NCBI GenBank assembly: GCA_029378245.1
Contig: JARKIF010000030.1
Location: forward strand, 620,001 to 684,000
Length of the DNA stretch: 64,000 nucleotides
Direction of reading: 5' to 3'
From: Roridomyces roridus
Lineage: Eukaryota; Basidiomycota; Agaricomycetes; Agaricales; Mycenaceae
Part shown: in pieces, positions 22,884-34,676 of the stretch
How the letters are laid out: each line of letters begins with the position of its first letter
How positions within the stretch are numbered: position 1 is the first letter of the stretch
Program-made: the position numbers and the translations under genes
The notes under the pieces: generated by a model
Databases searched by the model: none
Seen by the model: the letters and a program-made list of their open reading frames with translations, nothing else
Told to the model about the DNA's origin: nothing

Positions 22884-23765
22884 AAGAGCAAGGGAGAAGA
22901 GAAACAATCGTGGGCCATGGCGAGGCTCACCCGCACTCGTGAGTCGCTATTCTTCGCCCAAGCATACACACTATCCTTCCCGCCGAGTGCGCCTCCAGGT
23001 CCTTTCGCTCAGCGTCAGCGTCTCCCACCCCTTCAAGCCCCACCAGACCTCCTTCACTACCGTGACTGACATGCTCCTGGCCCCGCCGTCGCGTCGTGCG
23101 CTCTTCAAGTACAGAGCCCTCCCCATGAAGTTCCGCCCTATCCGTTCGCCTTGCGCGCACCTCCACGCCCGCTGTCACCATGATGTCCAGACGGCCGACC
23201 CGACCCTGCCCTCCCGCCGTTCGCCTGGTTACTCACTGGCAGTAGAAACGAATCGGACATACTTAAATATAAGTAATGTGACTATTATGAATGAATATTA
23301 CATGGTATTGAGCTTGTACCTTGTACTGAGCATGCATTAACCAAGGGAGAGAGTGAGAGAGGCGACCGTCCGATGAGGGGGGATGCATCATGCATTGTTG
23401 TTGGCCGTGATGGCAGCCGCAGCGGCACATCACCGCAGCACAGCCATCAAATCGTCGGTGTTACGGTTGTTCCAACTCCCGAATTTTGTGGATTCATCGA
23501 ACGAGGTCAACTGAGCGAAATTTGAAAATAAAAGACCACATTGTGGAGGTCGTCCCAGTGCGATAAAACCTCCGATTTATCGCGGAATGCACTCGTCTAT
23601 GTTCCAAGCACTGGAATAGGGTCGACTTTGGGCTCAGGAGGAACATCAGCCATCGGTATGAGGGAACGAGTGTTGGTATGATGCACTCGCCACTAGTGAT
23701 GCCGTCGAAGGAATTTTTTATTGCAAGCAGTGGACACAAGTTGGTCAATCTGAGGCCTTTTCAGA
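22884..23765. other. Intergenic, one weak reading frame
   Basis: Plus strand from the ATG at 22916 reads MARLTRTRESLFFAQAYTLS for about 50 codons, with no partner exon that fits. Otherwise nothing is supported. Confidence 0.25.
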
Positions 23766-23776
23766 GGTATGGGACC

Positions 23777-24790
23777 AAGGGGGTACCAAAAAATGAAATA
23801 AGTACTATACACCCCTAGTGATGTAAAAGGCTCGGCCTGGGCCACCAGGCCCGACCAAGCCGGGCCGGGGCTTAGTGAAGCCGAGCCGGGCCCTGTGTCG
23901 GGCTTGGGTGGGCCTAGGGCTCGGGCTTCGACAATCTCAGGCCCTGCGGAGCCCGCCAGGCCCGGGCCTGGCTGCCGGTACTGATATTTGATGCAACTGG
24001 TGTCAGAGTTGTCTGCCGAGTACCGCATATCATACTGATGTCAATGCCTGCCGTGTCAACATTGCAGATTTGTGGCAGATTTGTGAAATCGCACCTCGGC
24101 AAGATCCGGTCATATCGTGCAAGCAAAGAGATGTTCGTTTAAGACAATTACAAGGCAACAAGTGCTCGAATTCTGCTCTTACCATTATTTCTGACAAATA
24201 CAAATCAGGACACGGAAAAATCTGACGGCACCGCGGGTTTTTGTTGACGGTTGTGCCAAGCCCGGGCTCAGGCCGCGGCTTGGGGCCTGGCTCGGCTTGT
24301 CGACGGCTCGGGCTCGGGCCTGGAGAATTTGGAGCCCGAGCCCACCCAAGCCGGGCCCAAGCCCGGGCTTTCAGGCCGAGCCGGGCCCGTTACATCACTA
24401 TACACCCCTTTTAGACTCAAATGAGGTCTGGCATACAGGCACCTACCGTGAAATGTCTCAGGGTGGCGTGGTTGAGGAGATACGGGCACTTTTGTGGGCG
24501 TGATCACCTGCCTTTTCTGGGTGATGGCATACCATATATAGGCAGAATTGATCCGATCATTACGTTAGTTAGTCCCCTCGCTCCAAAAACTTTTTTCAAA
24601 AGTTGCTGGCACTGAGCCGAAACGTCCAGAAAAAAATTCAGAAAAAATATTAATATTTTTTCCGGCAAAAACGGCCAGATCTCCACGAGGACGGACCTTG
24701 GACACATTTGGAGGTCAGATTCGGATTCGCAGCCCATTTTTAACCCCTAAAGGGGCGTATGTTCCATCACCAAAATTTCGGTACCCCCTT
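23777..24790. mobile_element. Mutator-like non-autonomous element with a hAT MITE inside
   Basis: Begins AAGGGGGTACC and ends GGTACCCCCTT. GGTATGGGACC lies directly outside both ends (23766-23776 and 24791-24801). Because tip and target overlap in sequence, the duplication may be 9 or 11 bp; both are typical of Mutator-like elements. Weaker inverted similarity continues inwards for about 60 bp (ATACACCCCTTTTAG against the mirror of CTAAAGGGGCGTAT). No coding. It is interrupted at 23816-24400 by a hAT MITE. Confidence 0.7.
23816..24400. mobile_element. GC-rich hAT MITE, copy D
   Basis: Starts TAGTGATGTAAAAGGCTC and ends GTTACATCACTA. The flanking duplication TACACCCC (23808-23815 and 24401-24408) is perfect. 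Subterminal GGGCTTGG and CAAGCCGGGCC words match the composition of copy A. Confidence 0.9.
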
Positions 24791-24801
24791 GGTATGGGAC
24801 C

Positions 24802-26881
24802 GTATGGGCGCTCCATTGATTAATTTCAGATTTTTCCGAGGCGGGGAATTATGTGAACGCGACATCGACGTCGTATTGAACAACCTGAACTGGCAATCAC
24901 TTGCTAGTCACACCCAGCTATGCCGTTCAAGCTGGTGATTTAATCAAATAGACCTTTATTTTGTTTTTGCTCCCAGAAGTTTTTATTTACTGCTTCGGAA
25001 TGTTTTCACCACAGGGTTCCAAGATTTATTTCACGACTCATTGGCGTCGAACGTCATGCCGAGGGTGTTCGGGCTCTCCCGCCTGCCGGCCATCAAGCTG
25101 TCGGGAGGGAAGCTTCGCCGACGGCCGTTGTATCCTGATCCGGCGTTAGCTGTCTCACTCTGCTTTCACCTCCATCTACCGCAGCGGCGCAGCTTTAACT
25201 GTGCGGCACTTCTCATGTCATCGACCGGACATTGAGCCTAACTTCCTTATTCCTCCATTGTGCGTCGACACGGAGCGTTTCTCGGTTGCGTTGGGGCAGT
25301 TGTCTCTCAGCTGCAGGGTCGCCGAGGATGGGTTACCGGTATGGGACGGGTACCCTATCTAAGGTGAGTACTGTCCGAGTCTCCGTGATCTCAACGTCGA
25401 ACGACATGCTGCGCTTGTGGATGCCAGATGGCCTTGCCTTCATGCCATCGCCACGGCCCGATGCATAGACGACAACGACGCTGTCGGTCCGAACCTTTCT
25501 CCTGCCCTGCGCGCCCCGTCCTTGTTGTGGGTTATCGTCCGCACAAAGCGCGGCGTTCAAGTCAGGCAAATGAATGTCGGGTCGATTGCCGTGTCGTTCT
25601 AAGCATCTGGGAGCGTGTCGGGCACGTTGGACCGGGACGTAGTAGTATGCGCACCGTCACAAATGGGTCGCGTGCTGCATATTCACTTGTCACCTATGCC
25701 TGTACCCCCGGACCCGTCTGCAGTCTTTTCGCTTGCCATTCTGGGCGGCACCGGGCAGGTTGTCCAACATTTACTCTGCATTGCATCACGTTGCACGCGC
25801 GCGTACCATCGGCTCCAACTTCCACGGCAACGAAATGTCTCAAATTGACGTGTAGGCGTCGCGTCGTGCGTCGGCGTGGCGGAGCGGCATGTGTCATTTA
25901 TTCTTCAACGCCGCCGTGCGCGTTGGTGGTATATTACTTACCACTGATGGTGGCGGCTGTTGATGGCGGGGGCGGAGGGCCGCGGAGCTGCGGACCGAGT
26001 CACCGACGCGGCCTTGATTATGAATAAAGTCTGGCATGCCACAAAAAGCCTCTGAAATAGACATTTGAGACCGCTCGAAGCCTGGAAATAAAAATTTTGG
26101 AGCTGAGAAAATAAAATAAAAGTGTGTTTGATTAAATGACCAACTTGAACAGCATACCCAGCCCAAGCTGCACTTTTGAGCCATTCCACTATACACACTC
26201 GCTCTCTTCGTGCAAATCCTCTTCAAACGTCGAATAGATACTCTGAACTACCCTCGAAAAAATTCCACAGGTCCAGAGTTGTCCTGGGACTGCACCAGAA
26301 TAGTAGAATGTCGGCGCGTGCGTAATTCTCCCGCACAAATATCTTTCAAATTTGTTCTACATGATCTTGAATGACTTGCTAAAAAAAGAAAAAAAAAAAA
26401 AACCCCCCGGGTCCCACAAAATTCACAACCCGCAAACGAGCGCTGTTTCGGGAATGTCCGATGCTCTCGGAGAACCGAGTCCCTCACGAAACAGCAATCT
26501 CAATTCGTGTTTAAACGATCCACATCGGCTCTGCATATATTAATCAGGCTGCATTCGATACGGGAAGATATGCGCGACGGGCGTGCGTGCCTTCCCCCGC
26601 AGTCCTACACCCAGCCCACCTAACAGAATGCGGCATCCTACCAGCAGATTCTGTCACAGATACACAACCCGCGCGCCGCGCCGCACATGCGTCGAGTGCA
26701 AACAAAAGTTGTGGGGATGCGAACGATTTCAATCACCTCAGCGCAGCCGGTTCCTCCCTTCAAATATGCACTGTAATCACCAGCGTCGCTCGTCGTATGT
26801 AAATACACCAGAAAGGACGCACCGTAAGTCTGAGACAGCCTCGAAGAGGGATGAGGGAGATGGGTCAATGATACAGATTAG
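24802..26881. other. 2 kb without a convincing gene
   Basis: A plus-strand run about 25206-25363 reads protein-like (NFLIPPLCVDTERFSVALGQ) and stops shortly before a GTGAGT at 25363; a run before it (ASNVMPRVFGLSRLPAIKLS, 25044-) could be a preceding exon, but the frames do not join. An A13 run next to a C6 run sits at about 26388-26407. It is probably a decayed gene plus spacer. Confidence 0.25.
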
Positions 26882-27610
26882 ATGAGCGGCGGCGTGTTTC
26901 CTTCCTTCAGACAGAACAAGTGGGCGGCGACGTATGATCCAATACGCGCGAAGGCGGCCTCCCAGCGTCCGCGCGGCGTGGATAAATGCCAGGGCGATTC
27001 CATCATGGGGGCGAGGGCGGAGGCGATCTTCCAATACACCTCGGAACGGTGGAGCAGCCGTGGGGAGTCCGGGCAGCGAGGAATGAGGGGAATATATTGT
27101 AGTGGGGTTGATACTCAAAGCGATCGAAGGACGGGCAGCGGACGAGAACGGCTGAGCCGAAACAAATCAACGGGAGCGGAGAATTGAATTCAATCCATTG
27201 GATTCTACGATGATATAACTGCCTTCTTCAGCTCAGTGCGAAGAGACGAACGAACTCACCCGAATGCCAGAGGAAGCGGAAGTGGGCAAGGCAGGATTGA
27301 AAGTGCCGTCATCGTTGACGCGGGCGAGGTGGATCAGCTCGAAGGTGCAGCAAGCCACAGCAGACTGAATTGAGCCTCGACTATGGGGACGAGAAGAAAT
27401 TCATCCGATGGGAGCTGCTATCCGCAGGTTGCGGTCCGCGCCACACATGAAGCAGTACGAGCGGGTGGTGAGCTGAGGCGTGGGCGTGGGGAGGGCACTC
27501 TAGGTCGCGCTGAGGGCGGGCAGGAGTATGAGGGGGCTCGTTGCGAGGCGCACAAAGAGTAGGATGTATTCTGCGAAGAAGGGCGGGGCAGCGGCGTCGA
27601 CAGCAGGGCG
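26882..27610 (-). CDS. Unrecognised split gene
   Basis: The best block, about 27115 to 26882, runs STPLQYIPLIPRCPDSPRLL, then EVYWKIASALAPMM, GRWEAAFARIGSYVAAHLF and a stop after GNTPPLI. Upstream, about 27362-27258 reads FELIHLARVNDDGTFNPALP and ends at a perfect GTGAGT donor. Further upstream, about 27480-27410 reads SYCFMCGADRNLRIAAPIG with a CxxC pair, and 27600-27490 reads FFAEYILLFVRLATSPLILL. Each block looks coding, but the joins are not all in frame, so the gene may be decayed or its introns misplaced. No family is recognised. Confidence 0.4.
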
Positions 27611-27866
27611 GGGTATAGGTTGACCCGCGTACGATAAGAGAGCAGAAGTTCCAGCTGCATGCAAAATCGTAGGCCATCAGGAATCCGACAGCTGTGGAGC
27701 TCGGGAGAGCTCGGGTGGTGCCGCCACGAGCTGCCACGAGCTCCAACACTACTCGGAGCTGCACGGCACACCTGGCAAGCGGAATTAGAGTGGGTTTGGA
27801 GCAAGCCGGACATTCCAGCTCCACAGCTGTCGCGTTTGTGATGGCCTAGGATTTTGCATTTAGCTG

Positions 27867-28514
27867 GGATAATTCTATTTGGCAACCCCCGTGCCAGCGG
27901 TACGGGGGTTGCTATATAACATTCTTCTATTTGGCAACCCTACAGATAAGATAAACGACCTGATGGAATTGATTGGTGTCACCGGCAAGGCAGATTGCCT
28001 GCTCAGCCCAACTGCGGCAAGTCCGTACCGTGCTGAATTCCAGGCACATCTGGCTTTGGTGTCGGACCCCTTCTGAGTACAACGTCAAAGATTCACGTGA
28101 AGCACTCATGGAATTCCGTGGTCCCGCTGCATGCCGGGACTCCTGCATGCCGCCGGCAGCCTGCCGCATGCCCAGCGACTCGGCATCATCGTGAATCGTG
28201 CGTGATTGACATCGAAAAAAAAAGATTGGCGCCTTGGCCTGGGTTTAAGTAATTTAGAACCAATTTACATGCCCGGAATCAATTGTCTTCTCAATATGTG
28301 TGCCCCTCGGACGCAGGCTTCATTGACACGGCGGCAACACCGAGGGTTGCACCGCGTCAGAGCCGCCACGGCAAGTTTCGGCAATCCACCAGTTCCCATC
28401 AGAAATTGTTGCAACAGAAATCTTATCTACTCTCAACATTTACGTACATCGGGCTCGGCAGAGACTGGCAACCCCTCCGTGCCAAAGAACCGGGGTTGCC
28501 AAATAGAATTATCC
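27867..28514. mobile_element. MITE with 9 bp target duplication
   Basis: Starts GGATAATTCTATTTGGCAAC and ends with its mirror; ATTTAGCTG is duplicated at 27858-27866 and 28515-28523. The terminal repeat is at least 23 bp and then degenerates. A 9 bp duplication points to the Mutator-like group. A further internal copy of TTCTATTTGGCAACCC at about 27931 suggests an earlier nested or partial copy. No coding. Confidence 0.85.
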
Positions 28515-28523
28515 ATTTAGCTG

Positions 28524-29390
28524 TCATTGAATTAGATCAGAGTCGATGTATGTAGTTGCCTGCTTCTGCTGTGACGACCGTGCGACGGCGTCGGAGATGA
28601 AGATTCCGCAAACGACTCTGGCTCTGGTTCAAGCCGGCACCGTCAAGATTGACTACGAACCACCCTTGGCTTGGACTTTGGCCGGCCTCATGGCAAGAAC
28701 TTCACCTGGACCAGTTTTCATAATGCTTAGCATTCGATTCCTTAGCGCCGTTTATGCCCTATTACTCCCGCGCGGTCAAAGCGTGAGTTTTGGGTCGTAA
28801 GATTAGAAACCCGGGCCATGCGGCGTCAATGTGAATTCAAGTATTATGCAAGCGCCACTTTCCAGTGCAATGTATACTTAACTCCGTCGCTTCTTTGAGA
28901 ATATTCACTAGTTCCTTCGTCACACCAGATTCCGGTATCCTCGTTCCCTGAGCACCAGACTTGGCTCGTCTGTGCCTCGGACTTGCGAAGAAGCCACCCT
29001 GTATCATGCTGTAGCTCGGCCTCGAGTTGCGCCACCGCCACTAGCACGTCGTTTCCTTGCCAGATAGCTGTCAACCATGGGACTTCTTACCTCATTGTCA
29101 ATATAGTCGAATTTGTGTTGAATCCTCAGGGAATGCTCGGGATGTTTTCATATTAGCAGGCGAGAATACTCAGAAATTGAACACTGGTGCTCTCTTTCAC
29201 TCCTCCAGACGGCCCAACAACAAGCCGAACACGGCGGAAATGAATCCGAAATGGGAAGAGTTCTTCAGCACTGCGTGAGATCTGGGGCATGATTGATCGA
29301 GATGGCTGTCAAGCGCCACAGTGTGACGGGGGACTTGGAACTGAGTGTCGACTACGTGGCAACCTCCGTTCCACTTTGCTTTCCACATCC
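28524..29390. other. Upstream region of the NACHT gene
   Basis: Open frames are short and without recognisable content. The promoter of the downstream gene should lie near 29200-29390, but no clear TATA box is visible. Confidence 0.3.
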
Positions 29391-32297
29391 ATGTCTGACC
29401 ACTCAAAGCAGCCCAACTTTCTCGACAAGGTCAAGGGCAGGGTCAAGGACGGAGCGCACAAAGCCCTTGTGAAAGTCACGGACATATTGCACTCCACTCC
29501 GCCACGCAGTCCGGCACCCTCACCGCGGCCAGCTCGAAGCCCGACACCAGCGCTCGGACCGCCACCCGGTGCAACTCCGAGTGAGTCTTTTCGTTCGCTT
29601 TCCAGCCACCGCTGATTCCTTCAACCTAGTCTCGACACCTACCCCTCAGAGTACGCCCAGCGGAGGCGATAACGGGGAAGATGCGTTGAAAGGAGCTGAT
29701 ACCGCTCACACTGGTGCGTGTTGTCATATCACATACCTGCTGCTATTCACGATTGGAATCAGATATGTCGAATGTTGCGCAGGCTAAGACTGGTAGTGAT
29801 CTCGTTATTAACCCGCATTTCAAGTCCCCACTCACACCTGCCAAGAGTTCAACTGGCAGGCCTGGAACATCGACGGCAACGCTATTTCCGAACTCCAGAA
29901 GTGGGGCGCCGGCCATGAAAACTCTAAATGGAGGAAACTCGCTGACGCGATCGATCACTGCTTGAAGTCGAAGACTCTTGAAGCCGTCCAAGACTTTATA
30001 CCGGATGGCCCAGTCCCCGTAAAGACCCTCGTGAAAGCCCTGTTGAGTATTGTTCAGCTTGGTATCGTGTGTTATCCATTCCAATTTGGACTTATTCCAG
30101 TCAGCTAACTTGCTTGCTCAGAATGTCCCGGTTATTCAGAAAAAGGTGTACGACTTCGCTCAGGAGGCTATCGAGTATATCCGTACTCTTGTTGGGATTG
30201 TCGGTGAGGAAGCGAGTGTACAGAGGGACTTAGGGGTGATTTGGTATGTTTCATTCATCTTCTAGTTCCTTCATGGATACTGACACATGTATAGTACGGC
30301 GGTGAACAAGATCTGTAAATGGGCAAACGAGCATGTTGTGAGTTCATCATTTTCACGCGCAGTCCTGGACTCTCAACTCCCATAGCGGAAAATGACTGTA
30401 TCTGCCGATGCTTTGGGGGACTGGAGCTCTGAGTTTGCGAAGGCGAAGGAAATGTTCTTGGTACGGCCGGACATCTCACTCAGGACCTGGACCTGTCTAA
30501 AATGGGTTCCCTTCAGACCGCGACTGTTCTTCAAATCAAAGTAGGGCAGGATAATGACCGGCGGATGGTATGTTTACTCTTCTATGTCCTCTCCCTCCAC
30601 AGAGAACTCACTGCCCAACCAGGATTTCATCAAGCAGCAGCTTGCCAACCATGTTGCAACGAGGCATAAATTTACAGATCAGAGCAAGAGCCTTTGTGCA
30701 ACTGGTACTCGTGTGGAAATCCAGAAGGAAATCGGGCGATGGCTATCCCCACAGACTTCTAGCAGCGAACATATCTTCTGGATTACAGGTATAGCAGGCA
30801 GCGGCAAGTCGACACTCTCTGCAACTATTGTTGACAATCTTGGCAAAAAGAAAACACCAGTCGCAGCTCAATTCTTTATCTCTCGCAACATAGGTGAAAC
30901 AATCAACCCAAACCACGTTGTTCCCACCATTGCCAAGCAGCTCGCAGAATTTTCTCCAGCTGCCGCTCGCATCATCCATGACACATTGAAGAATCACTTC
31001 CCTTCTTCCTTGGAAGACCAAGTGAAGGAACTTCTATTAGCTCCGATCCGGGAAATCTGTAAATCCCATGACAGGGTCGTTATTCTCATCGATGCACTGG
31101 ATGAGCTCCAGGATGCCGCCAAGAGTGTAGAAGGGATCCTGTCAATAATTGCACCAAAGGGCTGCGATCTTCCTGATTACATCCGATTCATTATTACTTC
31201 TCGACCAGAGCACTGGGCTGTTATCTCCAAATCCAAAACTCTAGAGCTCTCGGTGTTCAAACAGGATGCTCTCATGACAGACTCATCTAAGGAGGAAGTG
31301 CACAACTTCATTGTTGCAAGGATGAAGGAGATTGCAGTAAAAGAGGATTGGGATGACTGGCCAACTCTGGACCAATTGGACAAGTTATCCAGAAAAGCGG
31401 ATGGCCTCTTTCACTATGCCACAACTGCTCTTCAGTGGATTGAGCAGCAGATTCAGGCTATTGGGACACCCTATCGAGAAAAGGTCTTTGATGAATTTGC
31501 CCAAAGCGGTATTGGTCAGCTCGAGGATCTGTACAAACTCATTTTGGGTGCGTTTGATGATCCCAAACAGAATACAGACACACGTAAAGAGCAACAACTT
31601 GGCTTTCAGCACGTCGTGGGGACCATTCTTGTGCTTGAGAAGCCATTGACCATTCACCAAATCATTGCTTTATTGGGTGATATCTCACGAGATGACTTTG
31701 ATGTTATCAAGTTCCTACGGCGGTTCCGCAGTGTCTTGATTCCAGGCACGACTGCATCATTCGAGGAAGCAACACCACAGATACACAAATCTTTCCGTGA
31801 TTATATCATGGGTGTGCATGCAACAGCAGAATTCCGTATCCTCACAGGCCATGCACACATGGTAACAGCAAGGAGCTGCATGGAGGTTATTGTCAAGGCA
31901 GGGATCAAGCCCGATCCTGAAGAACAAGATGCTGTTGAGCAGTATTCTGTTAAGCATTGGTACCAACACTTGCGAAAGGCGGTGGAAGAAGGTGCGACGT
32001 TGGAGGATAAGGGGATGCAGAAGGTGTTTGGACAGATGGCAGAGGATAGGGTTGTCAATGTCTGGAAAGGAAACTTCTGGCAGGTGTTCATTGATGTGGC
32101 TGCCACAGGGTGGGGGCTATTGAAGGTGAGAACGAAACATGAAACAGAGAGCTAAGTGAATAATGATGTTTCAGGAAGGTACTAAGGAAGACAAGATCAA
32201 GGGACTTTCGGACATAGTGAGGAAAGCGAAAGTGTGTGCTAGGTCAACATTGAAGAGCATGAGCACACTGATTCAACGTGATTCTGCTGGTCCATAG
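29391..32297 (+). CDS. NACHT-domain NTPase (NLR-like), 10 exons, no C-terminal repeats
   Basis: STAND-type NTPase of the fungal NLR-like class, used in self/non-self recognition or cell death control in other fungi. Exons of about 29391-29580, 29630-29713, 29763-29792, 29846-30066, 30122-30243, 30295-30337, 30386-30460, 30517-30567, 30605-32125 and 32175-32297 keep phase and give about 819 residues. Residues 1-80 hold a basic start and a Ser/Pro-rich linker (SPAPSPRPARSPTPALGPP). Residues about 100-270 are a helical domain I cannot name. Then come the P-loop GIAGSGKST (about 334-342), Walker B LIDALDE (about 433-439) and the winged-helix-like tail of such proteins (QIHKSFRDYIMG). The protein ends with KSMSTLIQRDSAGP. 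WD40, ankyrin or TPR repeats, usual in this class, are missing. The stop codon touches the 68 bp array. Confidence 0.85.
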
Positions 32298-34676
32298 GAA
32301 GTGCGTGCTGTTCGTCTGTTGCTGGTCCTTGCCTCGCTCACTGTCCCTCGCCTTCTTGTTTCTAGAAAGTGCGTGCTTTTCCTCTGTCGCCGGTCCTTGT
32401 CTTGCTCACTGTCCCTTGCCTTCTCGTCTCTAGAAAGTGCGTGCTTTTCCTCTGTCACCGGTCCTTGCCTCGCTCACTGTCCCTCGCCTTCTCGTCTCTA
32501 GTTGGTGCGTGCTTTCCCTCTGTCGCCGGTCGTTGCCTCGCTCACTGTCCCTCGCCTTCTCGTCTCTAGTGGGTGCGTGCTTTTCCTCTGTTGCCGGTCC
32601 TTGCCTCGCTCACTGTCCCTCGCCTTCCCGTCTCTAGTTGGTGCGTGCTTTTCCTCTGTCGCCGGTCCTTGTCTTGGTCACTGTCCCTCACCTTCTCATC
32701 TCTAGCGGGTGCGTGCTTTTCCTCTGTCGCCGGTCCTTGCCTCGCTCACTGTCCCTCGCCTTCTCGTCTCTAGTTGGTGCGTGCTTTCCCTCTGTCGCCG
32801 GTCCTTGCCTCGCTCACTGTCCCTCGCCTTCTTGTCTCTAGTTGGTGCGTGCTTTCCCTCTGTCGCCGGTCGTTGCCTCGCTCACTGTCCCTCGCCTTCT
32901 CGTCTCTAGTGGGTGCGTGCTTTTCCTCTGTCGCCGGTCCTTGCCTCGCTCACTGTCCCTCGCCTTCTCGTCTCTAGTTGGTGCGTGCTTTCCCTCTGTC
33001 GCCGGTCGTTCCCTCGCTCACTGTCCCTCGCCTTCTCGTCTCTAGGAAGTGCGTGCTTTTCCTCTGTTGCCGGTCCTTCCCTCGCTCACTGTCCCTCGCC
33101 TTCTCGTCTCTAGGAAGTGCGTGCTTTTCCTCTGTCGCCGGTCATTGCCTCGCTCACTGTCCCTCGCCTTCTCGTCTCTAGTTCGTCCGTGCTTTTCCTC
33201 TGTCGCCGGTTGTTGCCTCGCTCACTGTCCCTCGCCTTCTCGTCTCTAGCTGGTGCGTGCTGTTCCTCTGTCGCCGGTCTTTGCCTCGCTCACTGTCCCT
33301 TGCCTTCTCGTCTCTAGCTGGTGCGTGCTGTTCCTCTGTCGCCGGTCCTTGCCTCGCTCACTGTCCCTTGCCTTCTCGTCTCTAGCGGGTGCGTGCTTTC
33401 CCTCTATCGCCGGTCCTTGCCTCGCTCACTGTCCCTCGCCTTCTCGTCTCTAGCGGGTGCGTGCTTTCCCTCTATCGCCGGTCCTTGCCTCGCTCACTGT
33501 CCCTCGCCTTCTCGTCTCTAGGAAGTGCGTGCTTTTCCTCTGTCGCCGGTCATTGCCTCGCTCACTGTCCCTCGCCTTCTCGTCTCTAGTTGGTGCGTGC
33601 TTTTCCTCTGTCGCCGGTCCTTGTCTTGGTCACTGTCCCTCACCTTCTCATCTCTAGCGGGTGCGTGCTTTTCCTCTGTCGCCGGTCCTTGCCTCGCTCA
33701 CTGTCCCTCGCCTTCTTGTCTCTAGTTGGTGCGTGCTTTCCCTCTGTCGCCGGTCGTTGCCTCGCTCACTGTCCCTCGCCTTCTCGTCTCTAGTGGGTGC
33801 GTGCTTTTCCTCTGTCGCCGGTCCTTGCCTCGCTCACTGTCCCTCGCCTTCTCGTCTCTAGTTGGTGCGTGCTTTCCCTCTGTCGCCGGTCGTTCCCTCG
33901 CTCACTGTCCCTCGCCTTCTCGTCTCTAGTTGGTGCGTGCTTTCCTCTGTTGCCGGTCATTGCCTCGCTCACTGTCCCTCGCCTTCTCGTCTCTAGTTCG
34001 TCCGTGCTTTTCCTCTGTCGCCGGTTGTTGCCTCGCTCACTGTCCCTCGCCTTCTCGTCTCTAGCTGGTGCGTGCTGTTCCTCTGTCGCCGGTCTTTGCC
34101 TCGCTCACTGTCCCTTGCCTTCTCGTCTCTAGCTGGTGCGTGCTGTTCCTCTGTCGCCGGTCCTTGCCTCGCTCACTGTCCCTTGCCTTCTCGTCTCTAG
34201 CGGGTGCGTGCTTTCCCTCTATCGCCGGTCCTTGCCTCGCTCACTGTCCCTCGCCTTCTCGTCTCTAGTTGGTGCGTGCTTTTCCTCTGTCGCCGGTCGT
34301 TGCCTCGCTCACTGTCCCTCGCCTCCTCGTCTCTAGCTGGTGCGTGCTTTTCCTCTGTCGCCGGTCCTTGCCTCGCTCACTGTCCCTCGCCTTCTGGTCT
34401 CTAGTTGGTGCGTGCTTTCCCTCTGTCGCCGGTCCTTGCCTCGCTCACTGTCCCTCGCCTTCTCGTCTCTAGCTGGTGCGTGCTTTTCCTCTGTCGCCGG
34501 TCCTTGCCTCGCTCACTGTCCCTTGCCTTCTCGTCTCTAGGATGTGCGTGCTTTTCCTCTGTTGCCGGTCCTTGCCTCGCTCACTGTCCCTCGCCTTCTC
34601 GTCCCTAGGAAGTGCGTGCTTTTCCTCTGTTGCCGGTCCTTCCCTCGCTCCCTGTCCCTTGCCTTCTTGCATTCAG
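32298..34676 (+). repeat. Minisatellite, 35 units of 68 bp, each intron-shaped
   Basis: Thirty-five tandem units, 68 bp each except one of 67 bp (about 33930). Each reads NNN, then GTGCGTGC, a pyrimidine-rich middle, GCTCACTGTCC, CTTCTCGTCTCTAG. GTGCGT is a fungal donor, CTCAC fits the branch site and CTAG the acceptor, so every unit has the parts of a 65-nt intron followed by a 3-nt spacer. Because 68 is not a multiple of three, overlapping frames of about 66 codons arise in all three phases; these are artefacts of the repeat. The array begins directly after the NACHT stop codon and would lie in the 3' UTR. Confidence 0.95.

Noticed and set aside
25428..26027. 199-codon plus-strand frame
   Set aside because: His/Arg/Cys-rich without domain, overlapping other equally poor frames.
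32298..34676. CRISPR-like array
   Set aside because: Repeats are directly adjacent with 3-nt spacers in a eukaryotic setting; this is a minisatellite.
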